64,000 nucleotides of DNA, taken from contig CAYPHY010000023.1 of the NCBI GenBank assembly GCA_964410625.1, positions 9,576 through 73,575 of the forward strand. The letters are read 5' to 3'. Of the stretch, positions 15,675 through 23,281 are shown one piece after another (positions within the stretch are counted from its first letter, which is position 1; each line of letters opens with the position of its first letter). Source of the stretch: CAYPHY01 sp964410625. GTDB lineage: Bacteria > Chloroflexota > Anaerolineae > Promineifilales > Promineifilaceae. The position numbers and the translations under genes were made by a program. A model generated the notes under the pieces. It was given only the letters and a program-made list of their open reading frames with translations, made no database searches and was not told where the DNA came from.

Positions 15675-16643
15675 CAGCCGTTTGCGGAACTCGGCCGTCA
15701 GCGCGGGAACGATCTTAAACAAGTCACCGACAATGCCATAATGCGCCAGCTTGAAGATCGGCGCGTCGGGGTCTTTGTTGATGGCGACGATGACTTTCGA
15801 GGTGCGCATCCCCGCTTGATGCTGGATCGCGCCGCTGATGCCGCAAGCAACGTACAGGTCGGGGCTGACCGTCTTGCCGGTCTGCCCCACTTGATGTTCA
15901 TAGGGGATCCAACCGGCGTCGACGGTAGCGCGGGAAGCACCCACGGCCGCGCCCAGCACACTCGCCAGTTCGCGAATCGGCTCGAACCCTTCCGGCCCAT
16001 TCACGCCCCGGCCGCCGCTGACAATAATGCTGGCATCGCCCAGGCTGACCTGGTTGCCTTTGCCTTCAAAGCCGACGATTTTTGTGGGAATATCATCCTC
16101 CGCCACCACCGGCGACACCCACTCGGCCGTGCCGCTTTTGCCGCTGGACTCGGCGGGGGCGAAGGCGCGGCTGCGCAGGGTCAGGATTTGCGGGCTGCCG
16201 GTCACATAGGTCGTCGAAAGCAACTTGCCAGCATAGACCGGCCGCGTTGCCTTGACCGTGGAGCCGTCCACTTGCAGATCAATCGCGTCGGCCACCAGTC
16301 CAGTCTCCAAATCGGCCGCCACCCACGCCGCCAGATCACGGCCGCGCGAGGATGCACCGGCCAGAATGACATCGGGCTGGCGTTCCTGGGCGAGCTTGGT
16401 CACCAACGGGCCAACGGCTTCGACTCGGCCGCCGACCAACGTCGCATCATCTGCCCCCAACACGGCGTCTACGCCTAAATCGAAAGCGACATCAGCCACG
16501 CCGGAGACATTCTCGCCAAAGACCAGCCCGGTCAGCGGTTGCCCTAATCCATCGGCTACCTTCCGCGCTGCGCCAATGGCCTCGCGGCTGATCGTACTCA
16601 TTTCACCATGCCGGTTCTCGACAAATACCCAAACGCCGCTCAT
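15672..16643 (-). CDS. etfA: Electron transfer flavoprotein, alpha subunit
   Basis: Forms with EtfB the FAD-containing carrier that moves electrons from acyl-CoA and related dehydrogenases to the quinone pool. The C-terminal FAD domain is complete: GGRGVNGPEGFEPI, then GASRATVDAGWIPYEHQVGQTG, VSPDLYVACGISGAIQH and INKDPDAPIFKLAHYGIVGD, all strongly conserved in EtfA. The length of 323 residues is standard. Its ATG overlaps the end of etfB by four bases, so the subunits are translationally coupled. No dehydrogenase or ETF-quinone oxidoreductase gene is in the window. Confidence 0.95.
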   Translation of the reverse strand: MSGVWVFVENRHGEMSTISREAIGAARKVADGLGQPLTGLVFGENVSGVADVAFDLGVDAVLGADDATLVGGRVEAVGPLVTKLAQERQPDVILAGASSRGRDLAAWVAADLETGLVADAIDLQVDGSTVKATRPVYAGKLLSTTYVTGSPQILTLRSRAFAPAESSGKSGTAEWVSPVVAEDDIPTKIVGFEGKGNQVSLGDASIIVSGGRGVNGPEGFEPIRELASVLGAAVGASRATVDAGWIPYEHQVGQTGKTVSPDLYVACGISGAIQHQAGMRTSKVIVAINKDPDAPIFKLAHYGIVGDLFKIVPALTAEFRKRL

Positions 16644-17437
16644 ATCACTTTCTCCTCAAATAACTTTTCCACCAGAATACGCGCCTGTTCCTCAACCGAA
16701 TCCCCTTCGATGATCGTCACTGAACCCTCACGCGGGGGGATGGTGTAGACATGGGACCAATCGGCCTGGCTGGCATCCGCGCCGACGCCGCCATTCACTG
16801 AGAGATCGGCGGCCGTCCAGGTGGGGATGGTCGCCCGGCTGGCCTTACGAATACCCATGAAAGAGGGATAACGCGGCTCATTGATCTCCTTGACCACGCC
16901 GACAACCACCGGCAATTTGGCCGTCACTGTTTCCTTGCCATCGTCTACCAACCGTTCAACGGTAATGGTGCCGTCGCTAATCTGCTTAATCGCCGACACA
17001 TAGGTCAATGGCGTCCAACCCAGTTTGCGGGCTGTCTGTACCACCGTCTGGCCGGTGTCGCCATCAATCGCTTGCTTGCCAAAGACGGCGATTTGTACGT
17101 CGCCGACCTTGTTGATCGCCGCCGCCAGCACTCGCGCCGTTCCCAGCGTGTCCGACCCTTCCAGGGCTGGATCAGAGATGAGGATCGCATCGCTGCAACC
17201 CATCGCCAGACAAGTCTTTAAGGCTTCGTCGCTCGACGGATCGCCAAAGCAGACGGCCGTCGCCGAGGTCGCCCCATGATTTTCGGTCAGGCGAATGGCC
17301 TCTTCGATGGCATATTCATCCCAGGGGTTGACCACATTGGGCTTGCCACCGGGATCATTCCAGCTTACTTCGCCGTTGTTGACAGAGAACACGGCCGTTG
17401 TGCTGGGCGTTTGCTTCACACATACAACAACTTTCAC
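16640..17437 (-). CDS. etfB: Electron transfer flavoprotein, beta subunit
   Basis: The AMP-binding partner of EtfA. It begins MKVVVCVKQTPSTTAVF, has NPWDEYAIEEAIRL, and shows the AMP-site segments VFGKQAIDGDTGQT and GIRKASRATIPTW in order. 265 residues. The ribosome site ggaggaa lies six bases before the ATG. It is the first gene of the etfBA operon. A word-repeat hairpin precedes it. Confidence 0.95.
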   Translation of the reverse strand: MKVVVCVKQTPSTTAVFSVNNGEVSWNDPGGKPNVVNPWDEYAIEEAIRLTENHGATSATAVCFGDPSSDEALKTCLAMGCSDAILISDPALEGSDTLGTARVLAAAINKVGDVQIAVFGKQAIDGDTGQTVVQTARKLGWTPLTYVSAIKQISDGTITVERLVDDGKETVTAKLPVVVGVVKEINEPRYPSFMGIRKASRATIPTWTAADLSVNGGVGADASQADWSHVYTIPPREGSVTIIEGDSVEEQARILVEKLFEEKVI

Positions 17438-17449
17438 TTATTCCTCCAT

Positions 17450-17524
17450 AATTAGTGACGAGCGGTGAGTGGCGAGTAGAGAGTCTAATTCTCGTCACTC
17501 ATCACTCGCCACTCGTCACTAGAA
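17450..17524. repeat. Word-repeat hairpin (agtggcgagt class) overlapping a gene end
   Basis: The left arm is attagtgacgagcggtgagt followed by ggcgagtag. The right arm is ctcgtcactcatcactcgcc followed by actcgtcactag. The stop codon and last codons of the minus-strand gene at 17502 lie inside the right arm. Confidence 0.82.
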
Positions 17525-18023
17525 TTGATTCGTTTAGATCGCGGAAACGTTCCGCGAAGGTATCGGCTTGAAAGGTAAAGATGGTTGTCCGCCAGGAAAA
17601 ATCCTCGATTTTGGCGGCCTCGCGGATCGCTTTCTTCTCCGCCGTCGCCATTCGCCAGCTTAGGCGACGAAAGAGCAGCCACACGGCCGCAAACACCAAC
17701 CCGCCAACAACCAGCCCAACCAGCAAGCGAAAGGTGAGTCCGAACAGGTCCGGCACAATCAGTAGGGTTAAGGCCAACGCCAATAGGGCAGCCAGTCCGC
17801 CGCCGAGCCAGCCAAAGGTCTGCATCCGTTCTTCTCCGGCCGACCGTCGCAACAATTGGCGTGTACAGTCGCTACATAGCGGCACATCAATCGTTCGCGT
17901 CACCTGTCCGGCCCGCTTCGCCAGGCGCATCCGCTCGGCCGCCGGTTGTTGGCAAGCAACGCAAATGCCGGGGAAGCGTAGTTCCTGGTTCGGCCGTAGG
18001 TTCACTTTCACTTGATGACTCAT
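17502..18023 (-). CDS. Two-transmembrane protein with zinc-ribbon-like motif
   Basis: A 173-residue protein of unknown function. The N-terminal part has two CxxC pairs (ICVACQQ about 21-25 and LCSDCTR about 48-52), likely a small zinc-binding ribbon. Two transmembrane helices follow (about 73-92 and 98-120), then a charged tail. The start at 18023 (MSHQVKV) is preferred over 18056 because upstream codons run into a repeat. The last five residues (VTSGE) and the stop are encoded by the adjacent word-repeat hairpin, so the ancestral C-terminus may have differed. Confidence 0.6.
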   Translation of the reverse strand: MSHQVKVNLRPNQELRFPGICVACQQPAAERMRLAKRAGQVTRTIDVPLCSDCTRQLLRRSAGEERMQTFGWLGGGLAALLALALTLLIVPDLFGLTFRLLVGLVVGGLVFAAVWLLFRRLSWRMATAEKKAIREAAKIEDFSWRTTIFTFQADTFAERFRDLNESILVTSGE

Positions 18024-18041
18024 TTTTATCAAGCTTCTACT

Positions 18042-18120
18042 ACAAAAAGACGACAACGGATAAAGAAAAAAACGGAAAACACCTTTATCCGCTTATCACC
18101 TTATCCGTCGTACTTTTGTA
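18042..18120. repeat. Word-repeat hairpin (acaacggata / ttatccgt class)
   Basis: The left arm 18042-18063 contains aaaagacgacaacggataa. The right arm 18101-18120 reads ttatccgtcgtacttttgta. Between them are further aacggaaa and tttatccgctta words. The same class is at 39162-39221 and at 55278-55310. Confidence 0.78.
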
Positions 18121-18195
18121 AAGCATATCTAAGAGTAAAAGCATTGTTATTATAGCTATACTTAGCCGCTTTCCAAAATGAGACCAGCCAATTCC

Positions 18196-18233
18196 TTGTC
18201 TGTACAGCCCATTCACCATACAATTGTATGGTG
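18196..18233 (+). promoter_or_regulatory. Promoter with palindromic operator for the mazEF-like operon
   Basis: The -35 box TTGTCT (18196-18201), a 17-base spacer, and the -10 box TACAAT (18219-18224). The -10 box lies inside the perfect 20-bp palindrome CACCATACAATTGTATGGTG (18214-18233). A repressor dimer bound there would block the polymerase, fitting autoregulation by the antitoxin gene at 18278. Confidence 0.7.
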
Positions 18234-18277
18234 TAAAGGCCTGTCCTTTAGGATTCAAGTCATTTTAGGAGTCGTTT

Positions 18278-18577
18278 ATGACAACAAAAGAAAAAGTTAC
18301 AATTGTCCTGGCCAGCGAGCTAATGGACGCTGTTCGCGAAATGGCTCCCCCACGTGGTCAAAGCGACTTTATCGCCAAGGCAATTACCTATTATATTTCT
18401 GACAAAAAGCGTAAAGAATTACGCGAGCGTCTGATTGCCGGTTATCAAGCAAACGCTGCGACTGATCTCGAAATCGCGAGGGAGTGGCAATTTTTGGATG
18501 AAGAAGCCTGGTTAAAGCATGTACCAGACTATGAAGGGGAGGAACCCGATCATGACGCGGCCGATACGGCGGGGTGA
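18278..18577 (+). CDS. Ribbon-helix-helix antitoxin of a MazEF-like module
   Basis: A 99-residue DNA-binding antitoxin. The N-terminal segment KVTIVLASELMDAVREMAPPRGQSDFIAKAI fits a ribbon-helix-helix: a beta strand, then two helices. The acidic C-terminal part (EEAWLKHVPDYEGEEPDHD) is the likely toxin-neutralising tail. The ribosome site taggag lies upstream. The 3' end overlaps the toxin gene by 26 bases in another frame, coupling their translation. A perfect palindrome upstream is a likely autoregulatory site. Confidence 0.8.
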   Translation: MTTKEKVTIVLASELMDAVREMAPPRGQSDFIAKAITYYISDKKRKELRERLIAGYQANAATDLEIAREWQFLDEEAWLKHVPDYEGEEPDHDAADTAG

Positions 18578-18905
18578 TATTTTCACAGTCGATTTTGAGC
18601 CGGTGCGAGGCTCAGAGCAAGGTAAGGTGAGACCAGCGTTGGTCATTCAAAACGACATCGGCAACCAGTTCAGCCCAACGCTCATCGTTGCCGCGATCAC
18701 GACATCGAGCAAGGCGCGTTTCGACGTGAATGTAGAAGTCAAAGCACCCGAAGGCGGTTTGACGAACGATTCCGTTATCCTTCTGAATCAAATAAGAACT
18801 GTTGACAAGGAGCGTCTCGGCCGCTATTGGGGTCGAGTATCACAACAAACGATAGTCAGAGTGGATAGAGCCCTGCTGATCAGTTTAGGACTTGTTCCGA
18901 TATGA
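18552..18905 (+). CDS. MazF/PemK family mRNA interferase toxin
   Basis: Predicted endoribonuclease toxin. It shows the family order: RRGDIFTVDFEPVRGSEQGKVRPALVIQND (Arg-Gly-Asp and GxE-x-x-K-x-RP motif), then LIVAAITTS, then SVILLNQIRTVDKERLGRYWGRVS. The conserved Arg of RPALVI and the Ser/Thr of ITTS, needed for catalysis, are present. 117 residues, standard. The start at 18552 is preferred over 18519 because gaggaac lies just upstream and the earlier codons have no family match. Confidence 0.9.
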   Translation: MTRPIRRGDIFTVDFEPVRGSEQGKVRPALVIQNDIGNQFSPTLIVAAITTSSKARFDVNVEVKAPEGGLTNDSVILLNQIRTVDKERLGRYWGRVSQQTIVRVDRALLISLGLVPI

Positions 18906-18917
18906 GCTAATCCCAGG

Positions 18918-19949
18918 TTATCGCAAGATAAACCCTTGACGCAGCGGATCGGCCGTATCAATCAACCACTCATTTCGTCCGGTGATGTAGGCCATGCCGG
19001 AAATGCGTGGGATGACGGCCGTGTATGGCCCAAAGTTTGTTGTCTCCACCACCGCACCGGTAAAACAGGTGCCCAAAATACTTTCGACAATAAAGGGTTC
19101 ACCAATACCGATTTCGCCGCGTGCGTAGTGTAGGGCTGCCCGTGCGCTGACGCCGGTCCCTGTTGGTGAACGGTCTACCTCCCCATCGGCGAAGATGCAG
19201 ACGTTGCGGCTGTGATGCCCCGGCTCGTGGGCTGCGCCGACGATGATCGTGCCATAGAGGAAGCCCATGTCTGGTTCAAAGGGGTGGTGGATGGGCAAGC
19301 TGCTCATCACCGCTTGCTTGATGCGCCGCCCGACATCAATCAACTGTCGGAAATCGGCCGCTGTTAGCTCCACGCCTAACGCTTCAGCATCGCAAAAGGC
19401 ATAGAACGCACCACCGAAAGCGATATCGTAGCGGACGCGGCCGATCCCCTCTACCTCCACTTCCTGGTCGAGCGCATAGACAAAGGAAGGAACGTTGAGA
19501 AAAGAGGCTTCAACCACACGGCCATTTTCCCGCCGAACAGCGGCCGTTACTCGTCCGGCTGGTGTGTCTATACGAATTTCTGACCCTTCTTCTCCTAGCG
19601 GGATTAGACCAATATCTACGCCAACGGCCGCCAGCCCTAAAATCCCATGGCCACACATGGTGCTAAAGCCTTCGTTGTGGATAAACAACACGCCGAAGTC
19701 GCCATCGGCCGTGACCGGCTCGGTCAAAATCGCTCCATACATATCGGCATGACCACGCGGCTCCCACATCAATGCGGTGCGTAAATGGTCAAGGTTTTCC
19801 CGCGCATAACGCCGCTTCTCCAACATCGTCGTCCCTGGAATCTCCGGCAGCCCGCCGGTAATGATCCGTAACGGTTCTCCTGCTGTATGCGCGTCTACTG
19901 ATGTAATGCGGATTGGGGAATGCGGAATGCGGATTGTGTGCTGTTCCAT
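18918..19949 (-). CDS. Trans-3-hydroxy-L-proline dehydratase (proline racemase superfamily)
   Basis: Predicted to dehydrate trans-3-hydroxy-L-proline to pyrroline-2-carboxylate, a step in hydroxyproline (for example collagen) breakdown. The first catalytic residue is Cys in MCGHGILGL (about 94). The second site reads DRSPTGTGVSAR, with Thr where proline racemases and 4-hydroxyproline epimerases have Cys. The Cys/Thr pair is the signature of the dehydratases, while Cys/Cys marks racemases. 343 residues, normal. No other hydroxyproline genes are adjacent. Confidence 0.85.
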   Translation of the reverse strand: MEQHTIRIPHSPIRITSVDAHTAGEPLRIITGGLPEIPGTTMLEKRRYARENLDHLRTALMWEPRGHADMYGAILTEPVTADGDFGVLFIHNEGFSTMCGHGILGLAAVGVDIGLIPLGEEGSEIRIDTPAGRVTAAVRRENGRVVEASFLNVPSFVYALDQEVEVEGIGRVRYDIAFGGAFYAFCDAEALGVELTAADFRQLIDVGRRIKQAVMSSLPIHHPFEPDMGFLYGTIIVGAAHEPGHHSRNVCIFADGEVDRSPTGTGVSARAALHYARGEIGIGEPFIVESILGTCFTGAVVETTNFGPYTAVIPRISGMAYITGRNEWLIDTADPLRQGFILR

Positions 19950-19975
19950 GATAAAATCCTGATGCTAAGAACCAG

Positions 19976-20356
19976 TTATCTAATACGTTTTTCAGATTTT
20001 TGGTTGATGCCTTGCCGAGCAGTTTTGATTGAAACAACAGTAATGGCAACTAATTCGTCTGCCTCTTTCAATAAAGGAGACGCACGGGTATAGGTAACAA
20101 TATTCGTTTCAACCAGTAGTTCTAACCAGTATCCGCATTCATCTGCCTCTTCTTCAACTATACCCATCTTTGAAATGAAATCAGCAGGCGATTTTGAGCG
20201 ACAAGCAGCCCGATAATTTGCTCCTTCCGATGTCGCTGAACGTAACAATTGCCGCCCAATGACAGTGGCCGTCTGACCAGGTGGAATTGATTCAACTAGC
20301 CGAATAACATCCAGCGCAAATCGCTTCATCCGCGCTTTCATCATCTCTTTGTTCAT
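19976..20356 (-). CDS. Four-helix-bundle protein (23S rRNA-intervening-sequence type)
   Basis: A small helical protein of the family first seen in 23S rRNA intervening sequences; its function is unknown. Characteristic segments are FALDVIRLVESIPPG, IGRQLLRSATSEGANYRAACRSKSPADFISK and GIVEEEADECGYWLELL. ATG 20356 is preferred; the in-frame start at 20377 would add residues encoded by a ggaatgcggaat repeat word. No clear ribosome site. Related ggattggggaatgcgg words lie on both sides (19911-19943 and 20358-20399), as if the gene sits between the arms of one repeat. Confidence 0.8.
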   Translation of the reverse strand: MNKEMMKARMKRFALDVIRLVESIPPGQTATVIGRQLLRSATSEGANYRAACRSKSPADFISKMGIVEEEADECGYWLELLVETNIVTYTRASPLLKEADELVAITVVSIKTARQGINQKSEKRIR

Positions 20357-20357
20357 T

Positions 20358-20399
20358 ATAGATTCCGCATTCCCCAATCCGCATTCCTAAATCCGCAAT
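20358..20399. repeat. Word-repeat arm (attccgcattccccaatccg class)
   Basis: It reads attccgcattccccaatccg then cattcctaaatccgcaatc. The opposite arm (ggattggggaatgcggaatg, 19911-19943) lies on the other side of the four-helix-bundle gene, about 415 bases away. Confidence 0.6.
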
Positions 20400-20528
20400 C
20401 ATATAACACAATATATATACTGTGCCAACATAATTCTTACGCCAGCTAAGTATGGTATAGGAGTGCGGCAAGTAGCTAAATGAAACGGCCGCCTTGTCAT
20501 CATAAAATAATAACTAATCGTAATTGGA

Positions 20529-20557
20529 GGTCTCAGGGGGTTCCCACCGTTGAGACC
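20529..20557 (+). promoter_or_regulatory. Leader hairpin before dnaK
   Basis: GGTCTCA (20529-20535) and TGAGACC (20551-20557) form a perfect 7-bp stem with a 15-base loop, six bases before the ribosome site of dnaK. It is not the CIRCE heat-shock operator (TTAGCACTC-N9-GAGTGCTAA). It could be an RNA hairpin or an operator. Confidence 0.45.
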
Positions 20558-20577
20558 GGGTATAGGAGATGGGACAA

Positions 20578-22452
20578 ATGAGTAAAATCGTAGGAATTGA
20601 CTTAGGAACAACCAACTCGGTTGTGGCCGTCATGGAGGGTGGCGAACCAACTGTGATCACCACGGCCGAAGGCGGCCGCCTGACGCCGTCTATGGTTGCT
20701 TTCAACAAAAACGGGGAGCGTCTCGTTGGCCTGACCGCCAAGCGACAGGCGACGATCAACCCCGAAAATACCATTTTTTCGACCAAGCGTTTTATCGGCC
20801 GTCACTTCGACGAAGCGGAAACCATTGAGGACCGCAAACGCCTGCCCTACGCTATTGAGAAGGGGCCGCAAGGGGATATTCGCGTGAATATCCCGGTGAA
20901 AGGGCAGACCTATACGCCGCAAGAGATTTCGGCGATGATTTTGGCGAAGCTGAAGAAAGACGCTGAGGATTATCTGGGCGAGACGGTCAACCAGGCTGTG
21001 ATCACCGTTCCGGCTTACTTCAACGACAGCCAGCGACAGGCGACAAAGGATGCTGGTCGTATTGCTGGTTTGGAAGTAAAGCGGATCATCAATGAGCCAA
21101 CGGCCGCTGCTTTGGCCTATGGGTTGGACAAGAAAGAGGACGAAACCATCCTGGTCTTTGACCTCGGTGGTGGTACGTTTGACGTTTCCATCCTCGATGT
21201 CAGCGAAGGGCTGATCGAAGTGGTTGCCACTAATGGTGATACTCACCTGGGTGGTGACGACTGGGACCTGGCTATTGTGGACTGGGTGGTTAGCGAATTC
21301 TTGCGCGACCAGGGTATTGACTTGAAGCAGGACCGCCAGGCGTTGCAGCGTGTTCGTGAAGCGGCCGAAAAGGCGAAGATCGAACTATCTAGCACAATGG
21401 AAACGGAGATCAACCTGCCCTTCATCACCGCCGACGCCAGCGGGCCGAAGCACTTACAGATGAAGCTGACCCGCGCTAAGTTTGAACAGTTGACCGAGCA
21501 TCTGGTTGAGCGCGTGAAAGCTCCCTTCAATAAGGCGTTGCAGGATGCGAACCTGAAGCCCGGCGACCTGAATGAGGTTGTCCTGGTTGGTGGTTCGACG
21601 CGGATGCCGATGGTGCAGGAGTTGGTGCGTAAGCTGACCGGCAAAGAGCCGAACAAGAGCGTAAACCCGGATGAGGTGGTGGCAATTGGCGCGGCTTTGC
21701 AGGCTGGTGTGTTGGCTGGCGAGGTCAGTGACGTGCTGTTGCTGGACGTGACGCCGTTGAGCCTGGGCCTGGAGACGCTGGGCGGTGTGATGACCACGCT
21801 GATCCCGCGCAACACCACCATTCCAACGCGCAAGGCGGAGGTCTTTAGCACGGCCGAAGACAACCAGACGGCGGTGGACATCCATGTGCTACAGGGTGAA
21901 CGGCCGATGGCCAAGGACAACAACACGCTGGGCGTCTTCCGGCTGGAAGGCATTCCACCCGCGCCGCGTGGCATTCCGCAGATTGAGGTGACGTTTGACA
22001 TTGATGCCAATGGTATCTTGAACGTGACCGCTAAGGATCGCGCCACGGGCAAGAGCCAGGCGATTTCGATCACCGCCAGCACTAATCTCAATGAAAGCGA
22101 CATCCAGCGTATGGTGCACGAAGCGGAGCAAAACGCTACTGAGGACCAGCGTCGTCGCGAACTGATTGAGGCGCGGAACACGGCCGATCAAGTGATTTAC
22201 CAGACGGAAAAGAGCTTGAGCGGCTTGAATGGACAGGCTCCCGCCGAGACACGGCAGCAGCTCGAGAGCCAGATCGCCGAGTTGCGCGAAGCGCTCAACA
22301 GCGAAGACACGGATCGTATCCGCAAGTTGACCAACGCCGTGCAGCAAACGGCCATGGCTTTGGGACAGGCTGCCTACCAGGATGGCGGAGCGACCGCGAA
22401 TGGAGCCGCCGATGACGAAGATGTTATCGAAGGCGAATACGAAGCGGCGTAA
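20578..22452 (+). CDS. dnaK: Chaperone protein DnaK (Hsp70)
   Basis: ATP-dependent chaperone that binds exposed hydrophobic segments of client proteins. The ATPase domain is complete: [66 protein letters not shown], and [11 protein letters not shown]. The interdomain linker [19 protein letters not shown] is exact, and the tail ends in the family-typical [10 protein letters not shown]. 624 residues. ATG 20578 is chosen since aggag lies nine bases upstream; the ATG at 20569 is too close to it. Neither grpE nor dnaJ is adjacent, so this is a stand-alone copy. Confidence 0.97.
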   Translation: MSKIVGIDLGTTNSVVAVMEGGEPTVITTAEGGRLTPSMVAFNKNGERLVGLTAKRQATINPENTIFSTKRFIGRHFDEAETIEDRKRLPYAIEKGPQGDIRVNIPVKGQTYTPQEISAMILAKLKKDAEDYLGETVNQAVITVPAYFNDSQRQATKDAGRIAGLEVKRIINEPTAAALAYGLDKKEDETILVFDLGGGTFDVSILDVSEGLIEVVATNGDTHLGGDDWDLAIVDWVVSEFLRDQGIDLKQDRQALQRVREAAEKAKIELSSTMETEINLPFITADASGPKHLQMKLTRAKFEQLTEHLVERVKAPFNKALQDANLKPGDLNEVVLVGGSTRMPMVQELVRKLTGKEPNKSVNPDEVVAIGAALQAGVLAGEVSDVLLLDVTPLSLGLETLGGVMTTLIPRNTTIPTRKAEVFSTAEDNQTAVDIHVLQGERPMAKDNNTLGVFRLEGIPPAPRGIPQIEVTFDIDANGILNVTAKDRATGKSQAISITASTNLNESDIQRMVHEAEQNATEDQRRRELIEARNTADQVIYQTEKSLSGLNGQAPAETRQQLESQIAELREALNSEDTDRIRKLTNAVQQTAMALGQAAYQDGGATANGAADDEDVIEGEYEAA

Positions 22453-22518
22453 AAGTTTAGCATAGAGCATAGACTTCGCCTCAGAGGTCTTCAAATGCTC
22501 CCGTTTTTGCAACTAAGT

Positions 22519-22558
22519 ACGGCTGATCATCGTATTGATGATCAGCCGTTTTCTTTTC
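22519..22558 (+). terminator. Intrinsic terminator of dnaK
   Basis: Perfect 13-bp stem acggctgatcatc/gatgatcagccgt with a five-base loop (gtatt), followed by tttctttt. Confidence 0.88.
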
Positions 22559-22624
22559 CATTCAATAGCCCTGGTGCTGACTTCAAGATATAATTGAGAA
22601 GATACGTATGCCCAACTATTTAAG

Positions 22625-23191
22625 ATGATCGAGCTACTTCAGTTTGACACCCTAAACCTAATCTACGCGGGAATTGTGCTGATCAGTTTCATCTTCGCGC
22701 TGCTGACCCTCATCGGTTCCGGTATCGGCGAGGCGTTTGACTTTAGCGGAGACGTGGATGCCGATGGCGGCGTTGACTTCATCAATATCAGCCCCTTTTC
22801 CCTGGCGATGTTTGGTTCCGCATTTGGCGTAACCGGTCTACTCACTCGCCTTTGGCTAGATATGGAAGCTATCCCCAGTGTCTTATGGTCGCTGGGCATT
22901 GGCCTGGCAATCGGTTTTGTTGCCCAGGCACTTTTTATTTATATCCTTTCCCCCTCTAAGACCAGTCATTTTAATCTTGCCGACGATGCCACCGGCCGTC
23001 AGGCAGTCGTGATCATCACCGTCCCGGCAGATGGCCTGGGGCAAATCGCTTATGATAACGTCAGCGGCCATGTCACGCTGGGGGCGCGGTCGGTCAGCGG
23101 CCGTGTTGTTCCACGCGGCACCGTCGTCACCATTGAACGGGTAAACGGCCGTGTTGCCGTTGTCCGTCCGGTGGAAGAAAGTGAGTCGTAG
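22625..23191 (+). CDS. NfeD-like membrane protein (YqiJ/YuaF type)
   Basis: An N-terminal membrane part holds three hydrophobic helices (about 11-33, 57-77 and 84-110). The C-terminal OB-fold-like domain (about 118-180) contains TGRQAVVIITVPADGLGQIAYD and SGRVVPRGTVVTIERVNGRVAVV. NfeD proteins pair with SPFH proteins, and here the flotillin gene follows after 90 bases. The pair probably organises membrane microdomains, as YuaF-FloT does in Bacillus. A word-repeat hairpin lies between the two genes. Confidence 0.82.
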   Translation: MIELLQFDTLNLIYAGIVLISFIFALLTLIGSGIGEAFDFSGDVDADGGVDFINISPFSLAMFGSAFGVTGLLTRLWLDMEAIPSVLWSLGIGLAIGFVAQALFIYILSPSKTSHFNLADDATGRQAVVIITVPADGLGQIAYDNVSGHVTLGARSVSGRVVPRGTVVTIERVNGRVAVVRPVEESES

Positions 23192-23264
23192 TCGGTTGGC
23201 AGTTGGCAATTGGTAGTCGGGAAAGCATAAACTGGCTACTGCCTACTGACAACTGTCCACTATT
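23186..23264. repeat. Word-repeat hairpin (cagttggcaattgg class)
   Basis: The left arm is gtcgtagtcggttggcagtt with ggcaattggtagtcgg. The right arm is actggctactgcctactgac with aactgtccact. It lies between the NfeD and flotillin genes, right at the NfeD stop codon. Confidence 0.78.
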
Positions 23265-23281
23265 CTTAACAAGGAGCATCC

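Noticed and set aside
15741..16478. Open frame of 245 codons opposite etfA
   Set aside because: Antisense to the strongly conserved EtfA FAD domain, with His/Arg/Gln-rich translation typical of shadow frames.
20400..20577. CIRCE or other known heat-shock operator before dnaK
   Set aside because: The sequence TTAGCACTC-N9-GAGTGCTAA is absent on either strand.
20602..21246. Open frame of 214 codons opposite dnaK
   Set aside because: Antisense to the dnaK ATPase domain. Long antisense frames are common opposite hsp70 genes and have misled annotation before.
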